Positions 1-13,340 of a DNA stretch of 64,000 nucleotides are shown here, piece by piece (the stretch's first letter is position 1; each line of letters begins with the position of its first letter). The stretch lies in assembly GCF_003056055.1 (NCBI RefSeq), contig NZ_PYFP01000001.1, forward strand, positions 1,302,001-1,366,000. Reading direction: 5' to 3'. The notes beneath the pieces were generated by a model. That model did no database searches. It was not told the DNA's origin and saw only the letters and a program-made list of their open reading frames with translations. The DNA comes from Glaciimonas sp. PCH181. GTDB lineage: Bacteria > Pseudomonadota > Gammaproteobacteria > Burkholderiales > Burkholderiaceae_D. A program made the position numbers and the translations under genes.

Positions 1-1
1 G

Positions 2-1510
2 CAAGGTTATCAGGCCGATACGATCCCGCCAAAAGGCGTCCGCGTGGTCCTGCGAAATAACGCGAATCTAAGCACTGGCGGCACTGCGACGGATGTCACC
101 GATGACGTGCATCCGCAAATGGCAGCGCGCGCCATCGCCGCTGCTCAAATGGTCGGTCTGGATATTTGCGGTGTCGACGTGGTCTGTAACAGCGTCCACA
201 AACCACTGGAAGAGCAAGAAGGCGGCATCGTTGAAGTCAACGCCGCGCCGGGCCTGCGCATGCATATCAGCCCGTCTTATGGCAAAGGTCGCGCAGTCGG
301 TAAAGCGATCATCGAAACTATGTTTAGCGGCAACGACGATGGTCGTATCCCATTGGTTGCTGTCGCCGGAACCAACGGAAAAACCACCACCGTGCGCTTG
401 ATTGCGCATCTTCTTAGCTGTAAAGGTCTGCGCGTCGGCATGACCAATTCCGACGGTGTGTATATCGAAAAGCAGCGTATCGACACCGGCGATTGCAGCG
501 GCCCACGCAGCGCCCGTAACGTTCTGATGCATCCCGATGTTGATGCGGCGGTATTTGAAACCGCACGCGGTGGCGTATTGCGTGAAGGACTCGGCTTTGA
601 TCGTTGTAACGTCGCCGTCATTACCAATATCGGCATGGGCGATCACCTTGGCCTGAGCTTTATCAGCACAGTCGAAGACCTGGCAGTAGTCAAACGCGTG
701 ATCGTCGAAAACGTCGCTCCCAACGGTGTTGCCGTTCTCAACGCTGGTGATCCTATGGTCACCAGCATGGCGCAAGTCTGCCCGGGCTCAGTCACGTTCT
801 TCGCCTACGACAACAGTAATCCAGTCATGACCACGCATCGCGCGCAAGGTCATCGCGTTGTCTATCTGGACGGCGGGGATATCGTCGCAGCGCAAGGAGC
901 GCAAGAAGTACGTTTACCGTTAGCAGAAATCCCATTGACACGGAACGGCACGATCTGCTTCCAGGTTGAAAACGTAATGGCCGCTACCGCAGCTGCCTGG
1001 GCGTTGGAACTGGATTGGAAAATTATCCGCAATGGCCTGCACTCATTCATAAATGATCCCGCCACTGTGCCCGGCCGATTTAACGTATTCGATTATCGTG
1101 GTGCCACATTGATCGCTGACTACGGCCACAATCCTGATGCCATCGTTGCGCTGGTACAAGCGGTTGAAAACATGCCCGCCAAACGACGCTCAGTCGTCAT
1201 TAGTGGCGCAGGGGATCGCCGCGATGAAGACATCCGCCAGCAAACCCAACTGCTGGGTGATGCCTTCGATGAAGTTATTCTGTATCAGGATCAATGCCAG
1301 CGCGGTCGTGCAGATGGCGAGGTCTTGGCGCTGCTGCGGGACGGTTTAAAAAATGCGCGCCGCACCAAAGCCAGTCAAGAAATTGATGGCGAATTCGTTG
1401 CAATCGATACTGCTTTATCGACCTTAAAAGAAGGCGATTTATGCCTGATTTTAGTCGATCAGGTTGAGGAAGCGTTGGAACATATTGCTAAACGAATTGC
1501 CGAAGGCTAA
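2..1510 (+). CDS. cphA: Cyanophycin synthetase, 3' part (5' end outside window)
   Basis: C-terminal part of cyanophycin synthetase, which polymerises aspartate and arginine into the nitrogen-storage polymer multi-L-arginyl-poly-L-aspartate using ATP. The open frame runs in from the left edge; the first in-frame GTG at 44 is internal. About 500 residues are visible: the end of the ATP-grasp domain (motif EVNAAPGLRMH near nt 235-270), then a Mur-ligase-like domain with the P-loop GTNGKTTT near nt 368-391 and a C-terminal Mur domain with GAGDRRDED near nt 1205-1235. Full-length family members have roughly 720-900 residues. Burkholderiales often carry two tandem cphA genes, so a second copy may lie to the left. 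It converges on def, with a shared terminator between. Confidence 0.95.
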   Translation, partial: QGYQADTIPPKGVRVVLRNNANLSTGGTATDVTDDVHPQMAARAIAAAQMVGLDICGVDVVCNSVHKPLEEQEGGIVEVNAAPGLRMHISPSYGKGRAVGKAIIETMFSGNDDGRIPLVAVAGTNGKTTTVRLIAHLLSCKGLRVGMTNSDGVYIEKQRIDTGDCSGPRSARNVLMHPDVDAAVFETARGGVLREGLGFDRCNVAVITNIGMGDHLGLSFISTVEDLAVVKRVIVENVAPNGVAVLNAGDPMVTSMAQVCPGSVTFFAYDNSNPVMTTHRAQGHRVVYLDGGDIVAAQGAQEVRLPLAEIPLTRNGTICFQVENVMAATAAAWALELDWKIIRNGLHSFINDPATVPGRFNVFDYRGATLIADYGHNPDAIVALVQAVENMPAKRRSVVISGAGDRRDEDIRQQTQLLGDAFDEVILYQDQCQRGRADGEVLALLRDGLKNARRTKASQEIDGEFVAIDTALSTLKEGDLCLILVDQVEEALEHIAKRIAEG

Positions 1511-1544
1511 ATACGCCACTTTGCTGCTTATAAGCCAGAAGATA

Positions 1545-1582
1545 AAAAAGCGGGACAGCCTTGTATGGCTATCCCGCTTTTT
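1545..1582. terminator. Bidirectional intrinsic terminator between cphA and def
   Basis: Inverted repeat with arms AAAAAGCGGGACAGCC (1545-1560) and GGCTATCCCGCTTTTT (1567-1582); one position pairs G-U. The loop is 6 nt. A-run and T-run flank the stem, so it can end transcription from both converging genes. Confidence 0.85.
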
Positions 1583-1600
1583 ATTTGGCCTGACGATTTA

Positions 1601-2152
1601 TTAATCGTCGTCGTTAGGATCCAACTCCGGAAACAATACCGAAGTAAATCCAAATCGTGAAAAATCCTTGATCCGCATTGGATATAAAATCCCATCCAAA
1701 TGATCGCATTCGTGCTGCACCACGCGCGCATGGAACTCATCAACTGCGCGGCTAATCGCTACGCCATGCTGATCGACGCCTTCGTAATGTAATTTCTCCC
1801 AGCGCGGCACCACGCCTCGCATCCCGGGCACTGACAAACAGCCTTCCCAGCCGTCTTCCGTGATATCCGAAAGTGGCGTCAAAACAGGATTGATCAAGAC
1901 AGTTTCAGGTACCGGTTCTGCATCAGGATAACGCAGGTTATTTTTAAAACCAAAAATTACCACCCGCAAATTAACGCCGATCTGCGGTGCCGCCAAACCC
2001 GCACCATTTGCGGCATGCATCGTATCAAACATGTCAGCGATCAATGCTGCCAGTTCCGGGGTATCGAAATCGGTGACTGGCTCTGCCTTCAACAACAGAC
2101 GTGGATCACCCATTTTTAGAATTTCACGCACACTCATAGAATCAATCGTCAC
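1601..2152 (-). CDS. def: Peptide deformylase
   Basis: Metalloenzyme that removes the formyl group from the N-terminal methionine of nascent proteins. All three family motifs are present: [10 protein letters not shown] (about residues 49-58), EGCLSVPG (about 103-110, with the metal-binding Cys) and QHECDHLDG (about 147-155, HExxH-type metal site). Length of 183 residues fits the larger proteobacterial deformylases. In many bacteria def pairs with fmt; here fmt is not adjacent and the gene stands alone between galU and the cphA terminator, so it may be a second paralogue. The acidic end (LDPNDDD) is unremarkable. The ATG start at 2152 is accepted without a strong Shine-Dalgarno sequence. Confidence 0.95.
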   Translation of the reverse strand: MTIDSMSVREILKMGDPRLLLKAEPVTDFDTPELAALIADMFDTMHAANGAGLAAPQIGVNLRVVIFGFKNNLRYPDAEPVPETVLINPVLTPLSDITEDGWEGCLSVPGMRGVVPRWEKLHYEGVDQHGVAISRAVDEFHARVVQHECDHLDGILYPMRIKDFSRFGFTSVLFPELDPNDDD

Positions 2153-2306
2153 ATTTAGTATTAGAACTTACGCAAAACGGTTCGGCACCGCACTTGGCAA
2201 CCCTGCCGATGAAGGCAGTGCAAACGTAAAAATTACTTCGAAGTTACGTAAAAGATCGCCAAGACAGCCAGAAGTTATAACGCCGTTGCTACGGTTTAAA
2301 AAAGTA

Positions 2307-5262
<2,956 letters not shown>

Positions 5263-5362
5263 TTAGTGAAGAAGCGCAGAGACGCGCTTATTAGCAGACT
5301 TAATAACGGACTTAACGTGTGTTAATTGACTTGAACTACTTTTATGAAACAGTCAACTCAAC

Positions 5363-6544
5363 TCAACTGAACAATCGCAAAGCACGCGTTGAGCCGGCAG
5401 AAATTTCGGCGCCATCCATATCCAGATAGAACGCATCAACCTGACCTGCTATCTCTGCCAGTTGTGCATCCGCCAGCGGCTGATTACTGTCATCGACCAC
5501 TACACCACCCAGTCGTGACGCCAGCGCGCGCGCGCAGGCAACCATCGCACCGTAGCCATCACGCGCTTGCGAAACACGCGGAACATCCAGCAATAGCGTC
5601 AAACGCCCAGTGGTTTCGCTAGTCGCGCCAGCGTTAGTCGACAGAGAAAACAGCACGCCGCCATCGCCATCTGACATAATCAAACGCCCTTCAGGACGGG
5701 CATCGAAACCCTGCCGCGCCAATGCCGACATCAGTGTATTGATTGCCCAAGGTGCGCCTTTCGACTGAATATTCACACCTAGTTGTGCATCATGTTCGAT
5801 CACAAACTGGTGCAGAGCACGCGCACCTTGCATAACTTCAGTCATATCCGGGATATCCGGTTCCGCGCCCAGATCATCGCAAATCTGACGCAGGCTAATC
5901 ACCAACTCAGAATATTCAATCTCATTCAGAGGATTGCTGCGATTCGCCATCTGAACGCCAGCCATCAGCGATTTATAAATACCGCCATGGGCAATCGGCT
6001 CCCATTCACCGTGGCTATCTTCACCAATAAAATTCACCGGCTTGTTACCGACGTAACGTAAATTTTGTAAAACCGGCAGCACTTTATCGCCGCGCACCGC
6101 TGCTTCCAGCGTTAAAGGAATCACGCAATCTATCAAGCCATCTACGGGTAATTCGATTTGTGGCGGGATACTCACCACCGGTGCCGCAGCTGCCTGTGCA
6201 GCGGTCTCCGCTGCGGTCGACGGTACGACCGTCTGGCCTTGCGGCTCGGTTGCCAATTGTTCGGCAGTCAGATCAACGTTGTCCAGCGGCATATCCTCAG
6301 TGGCAACTGAGTCCGAGACGCTTTCCGGCTCAAACAACACAGGCTCATGCCGCTCAGGACGTTCAGCGCGGTCTGCGCGTTCAGAAGATTCTGACGGCGG
6401 AGCCATCAAAACGTCATCGTGCGATGTCGAAAAAGCCCGTTCAACGCTCTTTTTGGCTTTGTATTCTTGCCACTTATTATAGGAGACGACGCCAACAATA
6501 ATTGCGCCGCCAATGGCGAACAGACTAGTTTGTAGATCGGTCAT
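5363..6544 (-). CDS. zipA: Cell division protein ZipA
   Basis: Membrane anchor of the Z-ring. It has one N-terminal membrane segment (about residues 4-20, LFAIGGAIIVGVVSYNKW), a basic/acidic then Pro/Ala/Glu-rich linker, and a C-terminal ZipA FtsZ-binding domain (about residues 240-390). The chosen ATG at 6544 gives 393 residues and is preceded by GAGG with 10-nt spacing. The longer reading from a TTG at 6577 would put extra charged residues before the membrane helix and is less likely. It is upstream of ligA and downstream of smc on the same strand, as in other betaproteobacteria. Its upstream gap of about 630 nt should hold its own promoter. Confidence 0.92.
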   Translation of the reverse strand: MTDLQTSLFAIGGAIIVGVVSYNKWQEYKAKKSVERAFSTSHDDVLMAPPSESSERADRAERPERHEPVLFEPESVSDSVATEDMPLDNVDLTAEQLATEPQGQTVVPSTAAETAAQAAAAPVVSIPPQIELPVDGLIDCVIPLTLEAAVRGDKVLPVLQNLRYVGNKPVNFIGEDSHGEWEPIAHGGIYKSLMAGVQMANRSNPLNEIEYSELVISLRQICDDLGAEPDIPDMTEVMQGARALHQFVIEHDAQLGVNIQSKGAPWAINTLMSALARQGFDARPEGRLIMSDGDGGVLFSLSTNAGATSETTGRLTLLLDVPRVSQARDGYGAMVACARALASRLGGVVVDDSNQPLADAQLAEIAGQVDAFYLDMDGAEISAGSTRALRLFS

Positions 6545-7175
6545 ACTACTAAGGCCTCGATAGCGAACATAGCGCAAACACTTCGGTGTTTGGATATCCG
6601 CAAAAAATAAGAATTGAAATGGGGACTACTCGTGCGCATTGCCCGCTGCCCGAACCGCGATTCGCGGTAGAGAATTCTTCCGGTTAAATGTTAGTAAACT
6701 TGTTAATAACAACATAGGTAGCAAGCAAGTAGTTTGTGAGTTAGCCGCAGAAAATGTGCAAAAAATAATGCAATGAGCGGTATAAAAAATGTTCTAAAAA
6801 CGCACCCAGTAAGCAGATAAATAAAGAATATCTAATAGCGTATAGCGCGCAAATTATGGTGCAAATACTGCCGCTCAGAAATACCCCTCATCCAGCCGAA
6901 TCTTTTATCTAATGCAATATGTCTTAAAGACTGCATTGTTACCAATGCGTCATTATCAATAATTGTAAGAATAACGCCTAATGTTATTGAAAAAATTTTA
7001 GTAATTTTTAGTTGAAAACGCGGGATTACAGCGGCTCACCGATGCATCCATTGTCAAAACGCCTTCTTAGGACACAGGAAATAGATTGGCGTTCCCAAAA
7101 AATTATCAAAAAAGCCAATTAATAGAAAGCCATCTTACGCGCTCACGCACCGCCAAAGCGCTGCGTAAGCTGGGA
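6545..7175. other. Long AT-rich intergenic region between smc and zipA
   Basis: 631 nt without a convincing gene, notably AT-rich from about 6670 to 7020. I see a short near-palindrome (ACCGCGA T TCGCGGT, 6654-6668) close to the zipA side and many A/T runs. No intrinsic terminator for smc is obvious. It probably holds the zipA promoter; nothing else can be supported. Confidence 0.5.
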
Positions 7176-10100
7176 TTACGCAGCTGCCGCAAAACTTCTG
7201 GCTGACTCCATATCCACCGCCACGATCCGCGACACGCCCTGCTCCTGCATGGTCACACCGATCAGTTGATTTGCCATCTCCATCGCAATTTTGTTATGCG
7301 AGATAAACAGAAACTGAGTGTTCTCCGACATCCGCTTAACCATGTTGCAAAACCGCTCGGTATTAGCATCGTCCAGCGGCGCATCAACTTCGTCCAGCAA
7401 GCAAAACGGTGCGGGATTTAACTGGAACATCGAGAACACCAACGCGGTCGCCGTCAGCGCTTTTTCACCACCCGATAATAAATGGATCGTTGCATTCTTC
7501 TTGCCTGGCGGTTGCGCCATAACTTGCACGCCAGAATCCAGAATTTCGTCGCCGGTCATGATCAGCCTCGCCTGCCCGCCACCGAACAAAATCGGGAACA
7601 ATTCGGCGAAATGCCCGTTTACCCGATCAAACGTATCCTGCAACAACTCGCGGGTTTCTTTATCGATTTTGTGAATAGCGTCTTGCAGCGTATTGATCGC
7701 CTCGGTCAAGTCGGCATTTTGCGCATCGAGGAAATTTTTGCGCTCTGAAGCTTGCGCCAACTCATCCAGCGCCGCCAGATTAACCGCACCCAACGCCGCG
7801 ATCGCATTGGTCAAGCGCGTCACTTCGCCTTGCAAATAGGACGGTCGCATATCTTCGTGCAACTTCTCGCTTAACGCCACCTCATCGGCACCAAACTCGA
7901 CCAGTTGCTGCGCGTATTGCTCCTGATTCAGACGTGCAGCCTGCTCTTTTAACTGTAGTTCCATAATGCGGTCGCGCTGTGGCTGCAAGCTGCGTTCAGA
8001 CTGCGTACGCATATCTTCATGCTGACGCAAATTCTGCGATACCTGATCCAACTCATGGCGGGCATCTGCCAGCGCACGTTCTTGATCGGTACGTTTATCG
8101 AGCAAGTCTTGCAAGCCGGTTTGCGCGGCCTGATCGTCCAGACTCTCTAACTCAAGATGGCCCTGTTGCATGTTGGCAAACAATTGCGCGGCCTGTTCCA
8201 GCGCGGTGGCGATGCTGCGTTTGAGTTCTTCGATCTTGTTGCGATGCGACTTTTCCGCGTATTCGGTTTCTTGCGCGCTACGCTCCAGTTCGCGCAAACG
8301 TTGACGGGCATCGTTCAGTTGCTGTTCTTTATTCAGATAATCGGTTTGTCCATCTTCGTGCCGTTCTTGTAGCTCGCCCAATTCTGCGTCAAGCTGCTCG
8401 AACTTTGCTTCCGACTCCATCTTGACCTGTTGCTGCTCACTTTCCTGCGCGGCAATTTCGGCCAGATCGGCAGCGATTTGCGAACTACGCTGGTTAAAGC
8501 GCTCTTGCAGCTCGGATAACTTCATCACATCGATCTGCAAGCCATGGACTGCTTGCGTCAGGCCGGTATGCCGTTGACGCAGCTCTTGCAAACGCTGCGT
8601 TGCATGCGTCAACCCGGCATCCGCACGCACGGAGCGCGAACGCGCCTCATCGGCCAACATTTGCTGTGCGCGCAGTTGTTTGGTGATATTTTCGATCTCT
8701 TGCTGACGCGCCAGCATGCCGTCCTGCTCCGAATCGGAAGCATAAAAGCGCACGCTGGTTTTGCTGATAACATGCCCTTGCCGTGTCACAAAACAGGCAC
8801 CGACCGGCAACTTGGCACGCTCGGCGAATGCAGTCACGGTGTCCTCGGCCACAAACACGTTGTGCAACCAATCCTGCATCAACGCACGCAAACCCGGATC
8901 ATTGAGCTGCATTAAATTGAGGAAAGGCTTGAAGCCCACCGGAACGCTTACATTGCTCTCTACAGCGATGCCGCTCGGCGTAAATAATGCCAACTTGCCC
9001 GGCGGTGCATCATTGAAGAAACCCTTGGCCCACTCCAGATTCGACATTTCCAGCGCTGAAGTTCGCTCACGCAACACCGATTCCAGCGCGGTTTCCCAGC
9101 CCTGATCTATGTGCAGCTTTTGCCACAGGCGCGGCAACTCGGCCAGTTCATGCTTTTGCAGCCACGGTTGTACTTTGCCCTGACTCTGCACACTTTCTTG
9201 TAACTGTTTCAGCGCGCTCAAGCGTGCTTCCAGCTGGGCGTTGTTTGCCGTTTCAGTATTTACTTGCTGCTGCGCGGCGCGGCGTTCTTCTTCCAGACGC
9301 GGTTGCTGCTCTTGTGCCTCTTCCAGCTGCATTCCAACCTCTTCCAACCCGGCCTGCTTTTCTTCGAGTTGGTATTTCAGATTGGTAAGATGCGTGGTAT
9401 CCGGCAAATTCAAGCCGTTTTTTTCTTGGGATAAACGCTCGCGACGCACGGTCAAGCCGTTCAGGATATTCGAGGCATTGCGCTGATGCGTGGATTCCAA
9501 TTCGATCTGCTGCTGGAATTGCATGATTTTGGCGCGAGATTCGGTACTTTTAAGCTGTGCTTCCCGCCATGATTGCTCTAACGCCGGGACATGATCGCTG
9601 TGTTGCTGGGCGCTAACTTGCGACTGCTCGACACGGGCCGCCAACTCTTCCAGATGGATTTCTGCTTCCGAAAGATCGTCCTGATGCTGCGTACCCTGCC
9701 GTTGCCATTGATCGCGTTGCGCGGTCAACGAATTCAGTTGCGATTGCAGACGATTGCGCGACTCGATGACAAACTTGATTTGCGCTTCCAGACTACCGAT
9801 TTCAGAGTTGGTCTGATATAGATGACCCTGCGCCTGATGCATGCGGTCGCCAGCAGCATAATGCGACTGCCGCATATGTTCAAGTTCGGTCTCGACATGA
9901 CGCAATTTAGCGGTCTGCTCTTCCAGATCGGTCTGCGCTTTTTCGATTTCACGGAAATACTTTTCTTGCTCGGCCTTCGCTTCGTTCTTGCGTAACAGCC
10001 ATAACAATTTCTGCTTCTCTTCCTGATCGCCCTGCAACGCATGAAATTTATGCGCAACAGCGGCTTGCGCTTGCAGCTTTTCCAGATTGCTATTTAACTC

Positions 10101-10697
10101 GCGCAGGATATCCTCGACGCGCAGCAGATTATCGCGGGTGTCGTTCAACCGGTTTTCAGTCTCGCGGCGACGTTCCTTGTATTTGGATACGCCTGCGGCC
10201 TCTTCCAGAAAAATCCGCAATTCTTCAGGGCGCGCTTCAATAATGCGCGAAATCATCCCTTGCCCGATAATCGCGTAAGCGCGCGGACCAAGGCCGGTGC
10301 CCATGAAAATATCTTGGATATCGCGTCGTCTTACCGACTGATTGTTGATGTAATAGGTAGAAGTACCATCGCGGGTCAGCGTGCGCTTAACGGCAATTTC
10401 AGCGTATTGACCCCATTGACCGCCGGCTTTTCCCATGGCGTTATCGAACACCAGCTCAACCGATGACCGGCCAGCGGGCTTGCGATGCGAGGAGCCATTA
10501 AAAATAACGTCCTGCATCGACTCGCCGCGCAACTCAGATGCCTTAGACTCGCCCAGCACCCAGCGCACAGCGTCAATAATATTGGATTTGCCGCAACCAT
10601 TAGGCCCAACCACGCCAACTAACTGGCCTGGGACCTGAAAATTGGTTGGGTCAACGAAAGATTTGAATCCCGACAATTTAATGGAAGTTAAACGCAC
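7176..10697 (-). CDS. smc: Chromosome segregation ATPase SMC
   Basis: Condensin ATPase that organises and segregates the chromosome. The N-terminal Walker A (GPNGCGKSN, about residues 31-39) is followed by a coiled coil, a central hinge (about 510-670), a second coiled coil, and a C-terminal head with the signature LSGGEKALTATAL and Walker B LLDEVDAPLDD. I place the start at the GTG at 10697 (1173 residues) because family members begin MRLTSIKLSGFKSFVDP. A TTG at 10718 would add seven residues, and neither start has a strong ribosome binding site. It heads the smc-zipA-ligA-galU series and is divergent from dapC. Confidence 0.96.
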   Translation of the reverse strand: MRLTSIKLSGFKSFVDPTNFQVPGQLVGVVGPNGCGKSNIIDAVRWVLGESKASELRGESMQDVIFNGSSHRKPAGRSSVELVFDNAMGKAGGQWGQYAEIAVKRTLTRDGTSTYYINNQSVRRRDIQDIFMGTGLGPRAYAIIGQGMISRIIEARPEELRIFLEEAAGVSKYKERRRETENRLNDTRDNLLRVEDILRELNSNLEKLQAQAAVAHKFHALQGDQEEKQKLLWLLRKNEAKAEQEKYFREIEKAQTDLEEQTAKLRHVETELEHMRQSHYAAGDRMHQAQGHLYQTNSEIGSLEAQIKFVIESRNRLQSQLNSLTAQRDQWQRQGTQHQDDLSEAEIHLEELAARVEQSQVSAQQHSDHVPALEQSWREAQLKSTESRAKIMQFQQQIELESTHQRNASNILNGLTVRRERLSQEKNGLNLPDTTHLTNLKYQLEEKQAGLEEVGMQLEEAQEQQPRLEEERRAAQQQVNTETANNAQLEARLSALKQLQESVQSQGKVQPWLQKHELAELPRLWQKLHIDQGWETALESVLRERTSALEMSNLEWAKGFFNDAPPGKLALFTPSGIAVESNVSVPVGFKPFLNLMQLNDPGLRALMQDWLHNVFVAEDTVTAFAERAKLPVGACFVTRQGHVISKTSVRFYASDSEQDGMLARQQEIENITKQLRAQQMLADEARSRSVRADAGLTHATQRLQELRQRHTGLTQAVHGLQIDVMKLSELQERFNQRSSQIAADLAEIAAQESEQQQVKMESEAKFEQLDAELGELQERHEDGQTDYLNKEQQLNDARQRLRELERSAQETEYAEKSHRNKIEELKRSIATALEQAAQLFANMQQGHLELESLDDQAAQTGLQDLLDKRTDQERALADARHELDQVSQNLRQHEDMRTQSERSLQPQRDRIMELQLKEQAARLNQEQYAQQLVEFGADEVALSEKLHEDMRPSYLQGEVTRLTNAIAALGAVNLAALDELAQASERKNFLDAQNADLTEAINTLQDAIHKIDKETRELLQDTFDRVNGHFAELFPILFGGGQARLIMTGDEILDSGVQVMAQPPGKKNATIHLLSGGEKALTATALVFSMFQLNPAPFCLLDEVDAPLDDANTERFCNMVKRMSENTQFLFISHNKIAMEMANQLIGVTMQEQGVSRIVAVDMESARSFAAAA

Positions 10698-11103
10698 GTT
10701 ATCGACTATTCTTATCAAGGTCGGCGAAAAACAGCCCCGCCGTACGCAAAATTAATGGAAAACGAGAAAAAACCTCGCGAGAGGCCGGTATCATAACATT
10801 CAGCGTCACTTCCGTTGACACCAAAAAGTTACCAATTGGCAATATTGGCGTTCTGCAAAGTGAGCAGTATCGCAAAGATGCCCACATTCAACAGCACAAA
10901 TTGCCGATAGAGATCGGCTTAACAAGCGTAATAAACTCCCCAGCACGCCTCACACTCTGCTGCAGCACTTCTGCAATTACTTCTGTATATAATGCAAACT
11001 GCGCTTTTTAGCCTGCGACTTCTTTTCCTCCGCGGCTTTTATGCAGTCCTTAGCAGCGCTGTACTCGACTTTTTACTCGACCTATTACTCTATTTATACC
11101 CAC
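10698..11103. promoter_or_regulatory. Divergent smc/dapC promoter region
   Basis: About 400 nt between divergent genes. A perfect -10 hexamer TATAAT sits at 10988-10993 on the plus strand, pointing to dapC and predicting a start near 11000; no good -35 match is visible. The smc promoter was not resolved. The stretch 11041-11103 is an open in-frame leader ahead of dapC rich in Tyr/Ser/Thr codons. Confidence 0.45.
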
Positions 11104-12306
11104 GTGAATCCACTACTAGACCGGTTGCAAACGTATCCTTTCGAAAAGCTGAAGGCACTTTTTTCCGATGTCACACCGAATCCGGCTTATAAACCGATCA
11201 GTCTGGGCATAGGCGAACCCAAACATCCAACGCCGACGTTTATCCGCCAGGCCTTAGCCGACAATCTCGATGGCCTCGCAACTTATCCAAGCACTGTCGG
11301 CACCGAGACGCTGCGTAAGGCCATCGCAGGATGGCTGGAACGCCGCTATAACTTGCCGGCGTTTAATCCCGCCACCCAAATTCTGCCAGTCAACGGCTCG
11401 CGTGAAGCGTTGTTCGCGCTGGCGCAAACGGTGGTTGATCCATCTGAGCACGATGCGCTGGTGATGTGTCCAAACCCGTTTTATCAAATCTACGAAGGCG
11501 CGGCCTATTTATCCGGCGCGCAGCCGTATTTCGTCAATTCAGACCCGGCCCGCAATTTTTTGCCGGATTACAGCAGCGTGCCGGAAGACGTCTGGGCGCG
11601 GGTCAAGTTATTGTATTTATGCTCACCGGGCAATCCTACCGGCGCAGTGCTGACACTGAACGACTGGAAAGAGTTATTCGCCTTATCGGATCGCTATGGT
11701 TTTGTGATCGCCGCCGATGAATGCTATTCTGAAATCTACTTCAAACCCGAAGCACCACTCGGCAGTCTCGAAGCGGCCCATGCTCTGGGACGCGAAGGCT
11801 ACCCGCGCCTGATTACGTTCTCAAGCTTATCCAAGCGCTCAAACGTACCGGGTATGCGCTCAGGCTTCGTCGCCGGCGATGCCGCTATTTTGAAGAAATT
11901 TTTGCTGTATCGCACCTATCACGGTGCCGCGATGAGCCCGTCTATTCAGTCCGCATCTATTGCTGCCTGGAACGATGAAACCCACGTTGCCGAAAATCGT
12001 GCCAAATACATCACTAAATTTCAGCAAGTCACACCGCTGCTTCAAGAAGTCCTTGACGTTGCGCTACCCGACGCAGGGTTTTACCTCTGGGCTAAAGTCG
12101 ATAAACTCACAACCATCTCGGATGTGGATTTCGCCAAGCGCCTGTATGCCGAATATAATGTCACCGTATTGCCGGGCAGCTATCTGGCACGCGACGCTCA
12201 CGGCACTAATCCAGGGCAGCAACGCATTCGAATGGCGCTGGTCGCCGAAGTGGATGAATGTCTGGAAGCTGCGCAACGAATAGTGCAGTTTGTACGCGGA
12301 CTCTGA
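11104..12306 (+). CDS. dapC: Succinyldiaminopimelate transaminase (class I/II aminotransferase)
   Basis: PLP enzyme converting N-succinyl-2-amino-6-oxopimelate and glutamate to N-succinyl-LL-diaminopimelate in lysine and peptidoglycan precursor synthesis. Fold-type I aminotransferase signatures are present: SPGNPTG, ADECYSEIYF, and SSLSKRSNVPGMRSGF with the PLP-binding lysine. I choose the GTG at 11104 (400 residues, beginning VNPLLDRLQTYPFEKL) because homologues start there. The frame extends to an ATG at 11041 that would add an odd Tyr-rich 21-residue leader; neither start has a clear Shine-Dalgarno. Adjacent dapD and nearby dapE support the assignment. Confidence 0.92.
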   Translation: MNPLLDRLQTYPFEKLKALFSDVTPNPAYKPISLGIGEPKHPTPTFIRQALADNLDGLATYPSTVGTETLRKAIAGWLERRYNLPAFNPATQILPVNGSREALFALAQTVVDPSEHDALVMCPNPFYQIYEGAAYLSGAQPYFVNSDPARNFLPDYSSVPEDVWARVKLLYLCSPGNPTGAVLTLNDWKELFALSDRYGFVIAADECYSEIYFKPEAPLGSLEAAHALGREGYPRLITFSSLSKRSNVPGMRSGFVAGDAAILKKFLLYRTYHGAAMSPSIQSASIAAWNDETHVAENRAKYITKFQQVTPLLQEVLDVALPDAGFYLWAKVDKLTTISDVDFAKRLYAEYNVTVLPGSYLARDAHGTNPGQQRIRMALVAEVDECLEAAQRIVQFVRGL

Positions 12307-12375
12307 GAATCGGCACCGAATAAATGGTGCAATAATGTGCAATAACCTGTTTTTTAACTTTTTAAGCGACCAATC

Positions 12376-13203
12376 ATGACGCAATCTCTAGAACAATTTA
12401 TCGATCAAGCCTGGGAACAACGCACCGAATTTTCCCCGAAAACCGCGCCGTCCGACTTGCGCGAAGCTGTCGCTAAAGTCATCGCCGAATTAAATGATGG
12501 CACGCTACGCGTTGCCCAAAAAATCGATGGCGACTGGGTAGTCAACCAATGGATCAAAAAAGCCGTTCTGCTGTCGTTCCGCCTGGAAGACAATTTGCCG
12601 ATGCCTGCTGGCGCAAACATGCAGTTCTATGACAAAGTACCTACCAAATTCGCCAATTACACTGCCGACGATTTCGCTAAAGGCGGCTTTCGCGTAGTCC
12701 CGCCAGCGGTCGCACGTCACGGTAGTTTCATCGGCAAAAACGTCGTTCTGATGCCTTCTTTTGTCAACATCGGCGCGTATGTCGATGAAGGCACAATGGT
12801 TGATGCATGGGCGACGGTCGGTTCCTGCGCGCAAATCGGCAAGAACGTCCATTTGTCCGGCGGCGTGGGTATCGGCGGCGTATTAGAGCCAATGCAAGCC
12901 AACCCTACGATCATTGAAGACAACTGCTTCATCGGCGCGCGTTCAGAAATCGTAGAAGGCGTCATCGTCGAAGAAAACTCGGTCATTTCGATGGGCGTAT
13001 ACATCGGCCAATCGACCAAAATTTATGATCGCGCCACCGGGGAAGTCACCTATGGCCGTATTCCGTCCGGTTCGGTCGTAGTTTCTGGTAACTTGCCATC
13101 TCCTGATGGCAAATATAGCTTGTACTGTGCCGTTATCGTGAAGCGTGTCGATGCTAAAACACGTGCTAAAACCGGCATCAACGAATTGCTGCGCGACGCC
13201 TAA
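12376..13203 (+). CDS. dapD: Tetrahydrodipicolinate N-succinyltransferase
   Basis: Transfers succinyl from succinyl-CoA to tetrahydrodipicolinate, the step before DapC in the succinylase branch of diaminopimelate synthesis. The N-terminal helical domain is followed by a left-handed beta-helix of hexapeptide repeats (about residues 115-240; for example [20 protein letters not shown] and [11 protein letters not shown]). Length of 275 residues is typical. It lies 69 nt after dapC on the same strand and is followed by a hairpin that probably ends the dapC-dapD transcript. Confidence 0.97.
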   Translation: MTQSLEQFIDQAWEQRTEFSPKTAPSDLREAVAKVIAELNDGTLRVAQKIDGDWVVNQWIKKAVLLSFRLEDNLPMPAGANMQFYDKVPTKFANYTADDFAKGGFRVVPPAVARHGSFIGKNVVLMPSFVNIGAYVDEGTMVDAWATVGSCAQIGKNVHLSGGVGIGGVLEPMQANPTIIEDNCFIGARSEIVEGVIVEENSVISMGVYIGQSTKIYDRATGEVTYGRIPSGSVVVSGNLPSPDGKYSLYCAVIVKRVDAKTRAKTGINELLRDA

Positions 13204-13213
13204 GAAACAACAT

Positions 13214-13250
13214 CGGCGGGGCCACACGAGCGGTGGCTTTGCCGTCTTTT
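13214..13250 (+). terminator. Probable intrinsic terminator after dapD
   Basis: Stem CGGCGGGGCCAC (13214-13225) pairs with GTGGCTTTGCCG (13233-13244) through a central block of three G-U pairs, with a 7-nt loop, followed by TCTTTT. It sits 10 nt after the dapD stop codon. Confidence 0.6.
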
Positions 13251-13253
13251 ACC

Positions 13254-13340
13254 TTTGCACTAATGCGCATTGCCTGGCATTAATTGGTGCAAATAAAAAG
13301 AATCGCATATTGCACCCAGGTGCGTGACCTGCACGGTGCA
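13254..13340. repeat. Two successive palindromes upstream of the PilU-type gene
   Basis: First palindrome: TTTGCACTAATGC (13254-13266) against GCATTA (13277-13282) and GTGCAAA (13287-13293), with a 4-nt insertion in the right arm. Second: TGCACC and CAGGT (13311-13321) against ACCTG and GGTGCA (13327-13340), with a 3-nt bulge. Both share the TGCAC/GTGCA core, so they may be operator sites for one protein or mRNA leader hairpins ahead of the gene that starts at 13392. Confidence 0.5.
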
